This document shows, in pieces, positions 7,710 to 15,035 of a DNA stretch of 44,618 bases. The DNA lies in contig JAFUPC010000113.1 of assembly GCA_017481495.1 (NCBI GenBank), positions 1-44,618 of the forward strand, given 5' to 3'. The notes beneath the pieces are model-generated. The model was not told the origin of the DNA. It saw only the letters and a program-made list of their open reading frames with translations, and did not search any database. Position 1 is the stretch's first letter. Every line of letters begins with the position of its first letter. The translations under genes were made by a program, and so were the position numbers. The stretch comes from Clostridia bacterium. GTDB lineage: Bacteria; Bacillota; Clostridia; Oscillospirales; CAG-272.

Positions 7710-7719
7710 ATGGTATCAT
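7691..7719 (+). promoter_or_regulatory. Promoter of solute-binding lipoprotein gene
   Basis: TATCAT at 7714-7719 with an extended TGG; the -35 at 17 bp (TGTACA) matches four of six. The -35 lies inside the terminator stem of the preceding operon, so the two signals overlap. Confidence 0.5.
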
Positions 7720-7766
7720 ATATATATGACTATGACAAATTTTCACATTCAGAAAGGATCGGTACC

Positions 7767-9260
7767 ATGAAAAACGCAACACAGAATCGCACGCAAGCTA
7801 CTGCCTCCTTGCTCCTGCTCTTGCTTCTCACGGCAGTCTCTGTCTCCTGCGGAAACGGCGGAGAAACCGGAACCCCCACCAGCACGGACACATCCCCTCT
7901 GTCCAACACTGCGACCGCCAACACCGAGGAACACATCAACTGGGAATCCTCCGGTCTGCCGCAGGTGGACTATGACGGCAGAGCATTCAACATTCTGTCC
8001 GCAGACATCCCCGACAGATCGCATTCCTGGAAGCTTGTGGACACGGAGGAAACCAACGGTGACGAGCTGAACGATGCTATTTTCACCCGTAATGCCAAGA
8101 TCGAAGAGCTTTACAATATTTCTATCGGTGTGGAATACACAACGGACAATGTCTCCAAATTCCGTCAGCTGATCTTAAGCGGCGATGACAGCTACAGCGT
8201 ATATTACAACTTCATCAATAAGCTGTTTACGCTTTCGCTGGAAGGTGTTTTCTGTAATTTCCACGATATGCCTTATATCAACATGGAAGCGGACTGGTGG
8301 GATCAGCAGATGATCGCCGACCTGACGGTCGATGACAGTCTGTACATTCTGACCGGCGACATCAATCCGCATCTGAACACCAAGTCCTTCGTCATCATCT
8401 TTAACAAGGATATGTGCGATGCGCTGGATCTGGAAATGCCGTATGAAACGGTTCTGGAGGGCAACTGGACCTTGGACGTTCTGAAGCAGTATGTTTCCGA
8501 CATCAATTCCGACCTGAACGGCGACGGCAAAATGGACTGGAACGACCGTTGGGGCTTCTTGTCGGAAAAGGCAAACAGCTACATCATGTACTTCTCCGGC
8601 GGCGGACGTGTCACGCAACAGAATGCCGACGGAAAGTGGGAGATCTCGTTTGATTCCGACAAAAACGTGACCCTTGCGCAGAAATCGCTGGAGATCACAG
8701 CAGACGTGACCACAACGCTCCTTGCCGACGATTATGCAGCACAGAATTCGTGGTCTGCGGTGTCCTCCTGGTATTCTGCCGGCGGTGCGCTGATGCGTTC
8801 CACAGCACTTGAACCGATCCCGCGCGATTACCGTTCGCTGGACGTCAATTTCGGCGTTCTGCCGTATCCGAAAATGGATGACACGCAGGCGTCGTATGTC
8901 ACGCTGGTCGGTGAAGGATATGTCTTTGCCGTTCCGATCACGGCGGACGAAGAATTTACGGGGCTGATTCTGGAAGCCCTTGCCGTGGAATCCGTGGAGA
9001 CTGTTACACCCGCATTCTACGACCGCTGTCTCAACGGCAAAGCCCTGCGTGACGAAGAATCCGAGGATATGCTCGACATCATCTTCGCCTCCAAGACCTT
9101 TGACATCGGTCTGACCAACAACGACATCGGATTCCTCAACACCATGAGCAATCTCGCTGTCAAAGGCGATACGAACGCCGCATCCGCGTTTGCTTCCATT
9201 CTGTCCAAAGCAGAAACGGCGATCGAGGATATGTACGACAGCTTCGCCGCGATCGAATAA
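7767..9260 (+). CDS. Extracellular solute-binding lipoprotein (ABC-type, orphan)
   Basis: This 497-residue secreted lipoprotein has a poly-leucine hydrophobic segment followed by VSVSCG (lipidated Cys about residue 28), then a low-complexity Thr/Ser linker. The mature part has features of large family-1-like solute-binding proteins, including a calcium-loop-like DLNGDGKMDWND and aromatic-rich stretches that would contact sugars. The start at 7767 follows AAAGGA; the frame upstream overlaps the promoter. No permease or ATPase gene is adjacent: the gene has its own promoter and a terminator, so it must work with permeases encoded elsewhere or as a surface binder. It resembles the protein at 15036 in overall plan (DD-AIF/DDAVF, PWWDQ/DWWDQ motifs). 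Confidence 0.75.
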   Translation: MKNATQNRTQATASLLLLLLLTAVSVSCGNGGETGTPTSTDTSPLSNTATANTEEHINWESSGLPQVDYDGRAFNILSADIPDRSHSWKLVDTEETNGDELNDAIFTRNAKIEELYNISIGVEYTTDNVSKFRQLILSGDDSYSVYYNFINKLFTLSLEGVFCNFHDMPYINMEADWWDQQMIADLTVDDSLYILTGDINPHLNTKSFVIIFNKDMCDALDLEMPYETVLEGNWTLDVLKQYVSDINSDLNGDGKMDWNDRWGFLSEKANSYIMYFSGGGRVTQQNADGKWEISFDSDKNVTLAQKSLEITADVTTTLLADDYAAQNSWSAVSSWYSAGGALMRSTALEPIPRDYRSLDVNFGVLPYPKMDDTQASYVTLVGEGYVFAVPITADEEFTGLILEALAVESVETVTPAFYDRCLNGKALRDEESEDMLDIIFASKTFDIGLTNNDIGFLNTMSNLAVKGDTNAASAFASILSKAETAIEDMYDSFAAIE

Positions 9261-9279
9261 TTTATCCCGAAAACACAGC

Positions 9280-9316
9280 GCCGCCGCAGGCATCGGTACC
9301 TACGGCGGCAATTTTC
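9280..9316. terminator. Hairpin between convergent genes
   Basis: GCCGCCGCAGG pairs with CCTACGGCGGC (9280-9309) and is followed on the plus strand by AATTTTCATTTT. It lies between a plus and a minus gene that converge, and probably serves the plus-strand lipoprotein gene and possibly both. Confidence 0.65.
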
Positions 9317-9334
9317 ATTTTATGGGATGTGTTG

Positions 9335-10639
9335 TCAGTCTTCCAGATGGAACGCTTCTTTGATCTCATCGACCTCTGCCGGGGAAATATGAACGATCGG
9401 CCCGATGGCAAGGGAGTTGATGATGCTGTGTGCAGTGGACTCCATGACCTCCAGACGGTCGAATGCTTTGAGCAGCGACTCGCCGGTCACGACCACGCAG
9501 TTGTTTTCAAACATAACGGCGGGGCAGGACACGCTGAATTCCGCAGCTGCATCGCCCGTTCGGGTATAGATCTCGTCATACGGCAGGCGCTTGATGTCGC
9601 GCAGGAGAATGTAGCTTTCCGGAATCGTGCGCGGGTCGAACACGGTATCCGTCACTGCAAACGCCATTGCATGAACCGGGTGCGCAAGCAGAACGGCGCG
9701 GATTTCGGGGTGCTGTTCGTAGATCTGCGCATGAAGATTGACGGCACGGGAAGGAACCTTTCCGACCTCTTTCATGCCGCTTCTGACACGGACGAGGTCG
9801 TCCTCCTCCAGATACGCGCGGTCCATGCCGGACGGCGTGATGAGGAAGCTTCCGTCGGACAGGCGCACGGAATACGTTCCCTGTGTTGCCGTGAACAGAC
9901 CCTGCTTGTAGGAACGGCGGATGAGCGTAATCATATCCCGGCGCGCCGCAAGCTCCTCGGAGGAGTGGCTGTGCGGAATGAAATCGTCCATTTTCAGGTG
10001 GTCGCGCGTTTCCGCCGTCTGGTAGGCTTCCGCCGGAAGAACCTTGATGCTTCCGATCCCGCCGCCGATGCGGCTTGCCAGGATTTCCAGCTCCGCGGAA
10101 TAGTTGAGCGTTTCAAAGCGCTGGAATGCGTGGAACATATCCTGTGCGCCGATGCAGATGCCGTGATTTTCCAGAAGAACGATGTCACAGCCGTCAGCAA
10201 AGCATTTCCCGATGTTCTCGCCAAGGGTATCACTGCCGGGAACAGCGTAGGTCGCAATACGGACATCGGAACAGATCTTCTGCACGGACGGGAGCAGATT
10301 CAGGTTCGGCTTCTGTCTGACGATGGAGAACGACACAAGTGCCGGCGGATGGGCATGAAGCACAGCGCGGAGGTCGGGACGCATTCTGTACACCGCCGCA
10401 TGGAACGGATATTCCGAGGACGGTCTGTGCTGTCCGACCGTACTTCCATCGGGCTTGACGCAGACGATGTCGCCGCGAGTCAGCGTTCCCTTGTCAACAC
10501 TGGCAGGGGTGATCCAGATGTTGCCGTCGTCGTCCTTGATGGAAAGGTTGCCGCCGGAGGTGGTAGTCAGTCCCTTGTCGTAGATTCTCTGCATAAACAT
10601 GACCAGCTGGTCTGCCGGATGGATATAGTTGATATTCAT
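9335..10639 (-). CDS. Tandem class II aldolase/adducin-domain protein, second domain degenerate
   Basis: The 434 residues hold two class II aldolase domains in a row, about 1-215 and 225-430. The first keeps the full zinc site and acid: E76, H95-x-H97 (LHAHPP) and H159 (LENHG), with SGGNLS for phosphate. In the second, aligned positions are A299 in place of E76, L318 in place of H95, and N380 in place of H159, so it should not bind zinc and is probably structural or regulatory. Single-domain relatives (about 210-230 residues) cleave fuculose-, rhamnulose- or ribulose-phosphate-type substrates. ATG at 10639 has AAGGAG at 9 bp. The gene is monocistronic with its own promoter. The sugar is unknown. 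Confidence 0.85.
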   Translation of the reverse strand: MNINYIHPADQLVMFMQRIYDKGLTTTSGGNLSIKDDDGNIWITPASVDKGTLTRGDIVCVKPDGSTVGQHRPSSEYPFHAAVYRMRPDLRAVLHAHPPALVSFSIVRQKPNLNLLPSVQKICSDVRIATYAVPGSDTLGENIGKCFADGCDIVLLENHGICIGAQDMFHAFQRFETLNYSAELEILASRIGGGIGSIKVLPAEAYQTAETRDHLKMDDFIPHSHSSEELAARRDMITLIRRSYKQGLFTATQGTYSVRLSDGSFLITPSGMDRAYLEEDDLVRVRSGMKEVGKVPSRAVNLHAQIYEQHPEIRAVLLAHPVHAMAFAVTDTVFDPRTIPESYILLRDIKRLPYDEIYTRTGDAAAEFSVSCPAVMFENNCVVVTGESLLKAFDRLEVMESTAHSIINSLAIGPIVHISPAEVDEIKEAFHLED

Positions 10640-10712
10640 GTGACTTTTCTCCTTGAATTTATGTGATATTGATACGTTATGATTACGGATTGTGCTTTTC
10701 TTTGCTATATAT

Positions 10713-10741
10713 ATTATACACCATTTTAAGCGGTTTTTCAA
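10713..10741 (-). promoter_or_regulatory. Promoter of double class II aldolase gene
   Basis: On the minus strand: TTGAAA (10736-10741), 17 bp spacer ending in TGGTG, TATAAT (10713-10718). Confidence 0.8.
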
Positions 10742-10766
10742 GGGTTTTCCGAAAAGTTGCAGAGAG

Positions 10767-10829
10767 AAAAACAGTGTGAATCTACGTCATCCGGATGTGA
10801 AAAATGTACATTTCTGTGAACTTCACACT
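10767..10829 (-). terminator. Terminator downstream of SGNH pseudogene
   Basis: AGTGTGAA (10773-10780) and TTCACACT (10822-10829) form a long-range stem with further partial pairing inside. On the minus strand it is followed by GTTTTTCTC. Confidence 0.5.
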
Positions 10830-10845
10830 TTGTTTTCACATTGAG

Positions 10846-11380
10846 TCACGTTTCAAACGGTATTCCGGTAAGATTGTCCGCAAACAGCCGGTGCATCTCT
10901 CTTGTCGGGCGATTGAGGTAATTTGACAAGAGATCCGTGATGTCGACCCTGTTTTTGTACATCCGCATCCATTTTGCGTAAACGTCGCATACGGGAACCC
11001 CCTCTTCCTCCGCCGCCGTGCGCATCGCCTGCACCGCAGTCGTTCAGTCCGTAGCACACCACGGTCAGGTCGGGGTGATATGGAAGCAGATCACACTCCA
11101 TCCGCGCCAGTCCCCCAGGTGCGCTGTTACCGGAAATTCCCGCGTTGATGATATTGAGCTGGGCACGCGGATACAGGGTGAGCAGATTTTTTCGGAGGAG
11201 TGCGGGGTATCCGCCCTCAGGGTCAAAAACGACATTAAAGCCCTGCTCTCCATTATCGGTCATTGCAGGGAGCACCTCAAAACAGCCGTTTGTTACACTT
11301 TCGCAAAGAAAGCCGAGCGTTGCGGGCGATGTGTGGAACGCATCGCGGTTCTTTTCATTGGGCAGGGATAAAAATTTCAT
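10846..11380 (-). pseudogene. Decayed SGNH/GDSL-type hydrolase
   Basis: The 5' part reads like an SGNH hydrolase: LCESVTNGCFE stands where GDSVTHGCFE-type block I is expected, then INAGISGNSAPGG (block II) and YGLNDCG (block III). Right after GLNDC the frame continues as a glycine/arginine-rich stretch unlike the family. A second frame (+1), from about position 11043 to the stop at 10846, carries a typical C-terminal part: AEEEGVPVCDVYAKW and YLNRPTREMH...FADNL. The stretch normally between blocks III and V is missing, so there has been an internal deletion with frameshift, plus loss of the GDS motif (D replaced by E). It lies 28 bp or less after the AraC gene and was probably its operon partner. 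Confidence 0.75.
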
Positions 11381-11408
11381 TGACTTGGCAGAATTTGTTC
11401 CTAAATTA

Positions 11409-12389
11409 TTATAATTTTTCAGCACGGTTTGCGTCCTTGTATTTGAGCGGCGTCATGCCGGTATAGCCGCGGAACGCATGATAAAAGGACTTGGAATCGC
11501 TGTATCCGCACCGGCTCTGGATCTCGCTGACCGGACAGTCGGTCGTTAAGAGAAGCGCGCAGGCATGGCGGATGCGCAGACTGGTGACATAATCGAGATA
11601 GGTGCATCCCATCGCGCGGCGGAAATGGGTCGAAAATGCGGACTGCGACATGAAATATTGGTCGGCAAGGGATTTTGCGCTGATGCTTCCGGGCGGGGAC
11701 TGGTTCAGACAGCGGACAATGTCGGGGAGAATGCGGTCAAAGGAATTGTCAGCGGTGGTGTCCTCCCTTGCCTCTTTTCCCTCTCCCGTTTCCGTGAAAA
11801 TATCCCGCGACAGGCGTGTCAGGAGAATCGAGAGCATGGAGCGCAGAACTGCGGTATAATCCGCCGAACGGTTCTCGTATTCTCGCATCATATCCTCAAA
11901 GAACGCCGCCCCATCCCATTCCTCCGAGCGCAGATTGCGGCGGCAAAGTCCTGCGGGAATGTCCGTATGCGGATGCAGACGGTGATCGTGCAGATAGGAC
12001 AGCAGCTGTACCGCATTGTTCAGAACCGGATAGTTTCCGCCGAGAAATTCCGGGCGGAAGATGCAGTTGATGACCGTCAGCGTACCGGAGATCGGTTCAA
12101 AGGAATGTGTCATGCCGTAATCAATGAGGAAAATATCCCCGCAGCGGACACGGAGGCGTTCCCCATCCAGATGATGAATGCCGTACCCGTCCGTCACGCA
12201 GACGATCTCGACAAATTCATGCGTATGCGCCTGAAAGGTTTCGGTAAAATCCGACCGGATCATGTGGATACGTGACAGCTCGTCCGTGTAGGTATAGAAC
12301 ATCTGCCGGTCACCGGTATGTTCCACACCGGAATAATAATAGGTGATACCGTCCGCCTCCGGTGTTTTTTTCTTTTTTGTCATGGGCAT
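11409..12389 (-). CDS. AraC-family transcriptional regulator with cupin sensor
   Basis: This 326-residue regulator has an N-terminal cupin-type AraC ligand domain (HTHEFVEIVCVTDGYG and LRVRCGDIFLI are the cupin strands) and two helix-turn-helix motifs in the last 100 residues, including ISAKSLADQYFMSQSAFSTHF and the signature VSEIQSRCGYSDSKSFYHAF followed by GMTPLKY. The promoter at 12439-12467 excludes the longer frame, so translation starts at 12389 (or 12383); no strong ribosome site is close. It is divergent from the GH127-like gene, with which it shares a 235 bp intergenic region, so that gene is the obvious target. A sugar is the likely inducer. Confidence 0.85.
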   Translation of the reverse strand: MPMTKKKKTPEADGITYYYSGVEHTGDRQMFYTYTDELSRIHMIRSDFTETFQAHTHEFVEIVCVTDGYGIHHLDGERLRVRCGDIFLIDYGMTHSFEPISGTLTVINCIFRPEFLGGNYPVLNNAVQLLSYLHDHRLHPHTDIPAGLCRRNLRSEEWDGAAFFEDMMREYENRSADYTAVLRSMLSILLTRLSRDIFTETGEGKEAREDTTADNSFDRILPDIVRCLNQSPPGSISAKSLADQYFMSQSAFSTHFRRAMGCTYLDYVTSLRIRHACALLLTTDCPVSEIQSRCGYSDSKSFYHAFRGYTGMTPLKYKDANRAEKL

Positions 12390-12438
12390 TGTGATGGGTT
12401 CGCCCGCACCTCCCCGTCTGTTGAAATTGTATGTAATA

Positions 12439-12467
12439 ATTATACTCCAAAGCGCGGCTTTTCGCAA
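12439..12467 (-). promoter_or_regulatory. Promoter of AraC-family gene
   Basis: On the minus strand: TTGCGA (12462-12467), 17 bp spacer, TATAAT (12439-12444). Confidence 0.65.
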
Positions 12468-12562
12468 GGGGTGTTTTTTCATTTTGGGGGGGATTTTTTC
12501 CGGAATTTATTCCGTGGGGAACGGAATGCAAAAATAATCCTAAAAATCAGGAAAAAACCCTG

Positions 12563-12591
12563 TTGCTTTTTTTTGCGGAATCATGTATAAT
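12563..12591 (+). promoter_or_regulatory. Promoter of GH127-like gene
   Basis: TTGCTT (12563-12568), 17 bp spacer, TATAAT (12586-12591). The weak -35 is consistent with activation by the divergent AraC-type regulator. Confidence 0.65.
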
Positions 12592-12624
12592 AAAGGTATC
12601 AAAAATACAAAGCGGAGTATTATT

Positions 12625-14460
12625 ATGACAGAATACCCTTATTACAAAAAACACGACCTTCTTCTTCCGACTGACGTCGCACCCCGCTTTTCGGGAGAAT
12701 TGAAACAGAAAATGCGGCAGGTAACAGATGGCCTGTTCTTGAAAATCGACTTTTCCAAAACCGTGGATATATTCCGCAATACCTTGGACTTGTTCGCGGC
12801 AGGCGAATTCTGGGGCAAGCTGATGCGCGCGGCGTGCATTTTTTACGAATGCACCGGAGACGGGGCGCTGAAAGATGTCATCTGTGCATCAATGGAAGAT
12901 ATGCTGTCCGTACAGCCGCTGGACGGCGAGATCAGCTGTACACCGCGCGCTTCACAGCCAAACGGCACCCACGGCTCCGATCTCTGGGAGCGGAAATACG
13001 TTCTGCTCGGAATGCAGGCATATTACCGGGTATTCGGCGGTGAGAGGGTGCTTTCCGCCATGTGCCGTCTCGCGGATTACACCTGCGCGCAGGTCGGAAG
13101 CGGGTTGGGACAAGTACCCATTTCCGAGACCGGCTGGGCGTTCTGCGGCATTGAATCGTCGTCGATTCTCGAACCCATTGTGAAGCTCTACGGCATGACG
13201 GGAGAAGCGGAATATCTGCGGCTGGCAAAGCATATTGTGGAGGAGACCGGCGCGTGCAGAAGAGAGAACATTTTCCTTGCTATCGAAAACGGAAAATCCC
13301 CGTATGAGATCGGCGGAAACGGCGATCCTGCGGACAGCATTGCAAAGGCATATGAGATGATGAGCTGTTTTGAGGGATTATGCGAGTATTACCGCGCGAC
13401 CGGGGAGGAGAAGTGGCGGAACATCGCACTGACATTCTTCGACCGGCTTCTTGCAGAGGAAATCACCCTGCTCGGCTCCGGCGGCGCGGACAAGCCCTAC
13501 AATCTTGGCCCAGGTACCGGGGAGCAGTGGAACCGGACAAAGTATGAGCAGACCAATCCCGACATTGATCTGGCGCAGGAGACCTGTGTGACCATCACAT
13601 GGATGAAGCTGTGTCTGCAAATGCTGCGGCTGACCGGAGACGTCCGGTGCGCCGATGAAATCGAACGTTCTTATGAAAATGCCCTGCTCGGCGCCCAGCG
13701 GCCGGACGGTGCGTATTTCGACTATTTCCCGAAGTTCGACGGCACGCGCGGCGGAAAGGTGAATTTCACCTACAACATCGGCGATATGCCCCTCTCCTGC
13801 TGTACGGCAAATGGGCCTGCGGGACTGGCGGCTCTGCGTGATGCGGCTGTCATGGAAACGGCGGACGGTGACGGTACTGCGATACTTCTGTTCCTTGACG
13901 GCATTTATACGACCAGGCATCTGACCCTCGGTTGTTCCCCGCTTCCCGACGAAACAGCAGAAAAACGGGTGATGCTCACAATCTTACGTTCCGATAACAC
14001 AGAACACACACTGAAAATCCGCATTCCCGGATGGTCGGCGGGAAGTGCTGTCACAGTCAACGGCACGGCTTTGGATACAGAACAGCTCCGGCCGGAAAAC
14101 GGGTATCTTCTCCTTTGCCGCAGATGGCAGTCAGGGGACGAGATTGCGGTCGCATTCTCCCGTGTTCTGCGCGTTCATCCGGCACCGCACGGTTCCAACC
14201 GCGCAGGAGACCGTTTTTTCTGCATGACATTCGGTGCCTCCGTCATGGCACGGGACAAACGCTTCGACAGCGGTTTTGCTTCTGCCCGGACGCTTCCGCA
14301 AACGGAGACGGTTCCGTGTACGGTTCTCCGTCTGCCCGGTGTCAGATGTGCTGTGCAGTGTACGCTTGACGGCGCGTCTGTTACACTTGTCAATTACGCC
14401 GATGCCGGTGCGACATGGGATGATACTTCGACTTACCGGTCGTGGATTCCAATGAAATAA
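12625..14460 (+). CDS. GH127-like beta-L-arabinofuranosidase (DUF1680 family)
   Basis: This 611-residue cytoplasmic enzyme (no signal peptide) has an (alpha/alpha)6-barrel-like N-terminal two thirds and a beta-rich C-terminal third. It shows the GH127 zinc/cysteine site: E319-x-C321 in AQETC and the C392-C393 pair in LSCCTANG. These correspond to Glu338-x-Cys340 and Cys417-Cys418 of the characterised bifidobacterial enzyme, and E300 in GEQW may be the catalytic acid. Family members release beta-linked L-arabinofuranose from hydroxyproline-rich glycoproteins or related glycans. ATG at 12625 has GGAG at 9 bp. It stands alone opposite an AraC regulator. The exact glycosidic specificity is not certain. 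Confidence 0.82.
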   Translation: MTEYPYYKKHDLLLPTDVAPRFSGELKQKMRQVTDGLFLKIDFSKTVDIFRNTLDLFAAGEFWGKLMRAACIFYECTGDGALKDVICASMEDMLSVQPLDGEISCTPRASQPNGTHGSDLWERKYVLLGMQAYYRVFGGERVLSAMCRLADYTCAQVGSGLGQVPISETGWAFCGIESSSILEPIVKLYGMTGEAEYLRLAKHIVEETGACRRENIFLAIENGKSPYEIGGNGDPADSIAKAYEMMSCFEGLCEYYRATGEEKWRNIALTFFDRLLAEEITLLGSGGADKPYNLGPGTGEQWNRTKYEQTNPDIDLAQETCVTITWMKLCLQMLRLTGDVRCADEIERSYENALLGAQRPDGAYFDYFPKFDGTRGGKVNFTYNIGDMPLSCCTANGPAGLAALRDAAVMETADGDGTAILLFLDGIYTTRHLTLGCSPLPDETAEKRVMLTILRSDNTEHTLKIRIPGWSAGSAVTVNGTALDTEQLRPENGYLLLCRRWQSGDEIAVAFSRVLRVHPAPHGSNRAGDRFFCMTFGASVMARDKRFDSGFASARTLPQTETVPCTVLRLPGVRCAVQCTLDGASVTLVNYADAGATWDDTSTYRSWIPMK

Positions 14461-14483
14461 ATTGAACAATTATGACATAAGGT

Positions 14484-14512
14484 TTGCTTTCCGTTTCGTA
14501 ATATGGTATAAT
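14484..14512 (+). promoter_or_regulatory. Duplicate promoter in front of the SBP remnant
   Basis: TTGCTT (14484-14489), 17 bp spacer ending in TATGG, TATAAT (14507-14512). The promoter and the downstream leader, with TAATGGAGGTATT, closely mirror the promoter and leader of the intact gene 480 bp further on, showing a segmental duplication. Confidence 0.7.
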
Positions 14513-14527
14513 GTTCAATAAACCATT

Positions 14528-14788
14528 TTGAACGAATCTTCTAATGGAGGTATTCAAAACCTATCAAGCAATGTTTATGAGATCGATGCTGTCAACACCA
14601 TCCTTGCCGGCGACGATGCGTATGACCTCATCGTGACACACGGCCGTGCGATATTCATCTACGCAAACCAGAACCTGTGTCTGGACTGGAACACGGATCT
14701 GCCGCGCAACTTTGCTTCCTGGTATGAGAAGAACGAAAAAACGGTTCAGATCGGTCTTAAAAAAGCGCTTGAAAATTATCACGAATAA
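14528..14788 (+). pseudogene. Remnant of a solute-binding protein with two internal deletions
   Basis: The open frame of about 86 codons has no in-frame ATG. Its middle, with TILAGDDAYDLIV and YANQ...LDWNTDLP, matches the protein at 15036-16499 around its residues 110-160. Its end, RNFASWYEKNEK, matches that protein's last 25 residues. The signal peptide, the first 100 codons and about 300 codons in the middle are gone. The inner junction lies at an LP codon pair present at both sites of the intact gene, suggesting deletion between short repeats. A perfect copy of the promoter region survives. This is a decayed tandem duplicate, not a small gene. Confidence 0.8.
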
Positions 14789-14960
14789 TTAATCTTGATA
14801 AGTCCCGCCCAACACGGATGAATACGGCAGCTTTTTCCGGATATTGAGGAAAGCTGTATTCTTCTGCAATTCCGCGGATGCGCTCTTTGTCCTTTTCCGT
14901 GTTTTCCTTGTCCGGTTCCGTGTTTTTGGTAATATAACTGAACAATTTTGAAAAAAAGGC
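14789..14960. other. Spacer between SBP remnant and SBP gene, with hairpin
   Basis: GAATAC-CAGCTTT (from about 14819) pairs imperfectly with AAAGCTG-TATTC (to about 14862), a possible terminator or processing hairpin. The rest holds two copies of TTCCGTGTTTT. A short minus-strand frame here looks protein-like (AEEYSFPQYPEKAAVFIRVG) but has no start, ribosome site or recognisable family, so I do not call a gene. Confidence 0.4.
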
Positions 14961-14989
14961 TTGCATTCCATTTCGGATTATGGTATAAT
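14961..14989 (+). promoter_or_regulatory. Promoter of solute-binding lipoprotein gene
   Basis: TTGCAT (14961-14966), 17 bp spacer ending in TATGG, TATAAT (14984-14989). Confidence 0.75.
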
Positions 14990-15035
14990 ATTTTAAGAAC
15001 ACGCTGAACAAATTTATAATAGAGGTATTTTTTAT

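Noticed and set aside
9329..10666. 445-codon plus-strand frame opposite the aldolase gene
   Set aside because: The minus-strand gene has catalytic motifs and a good promoter and ribosome site; the plus frame has none.
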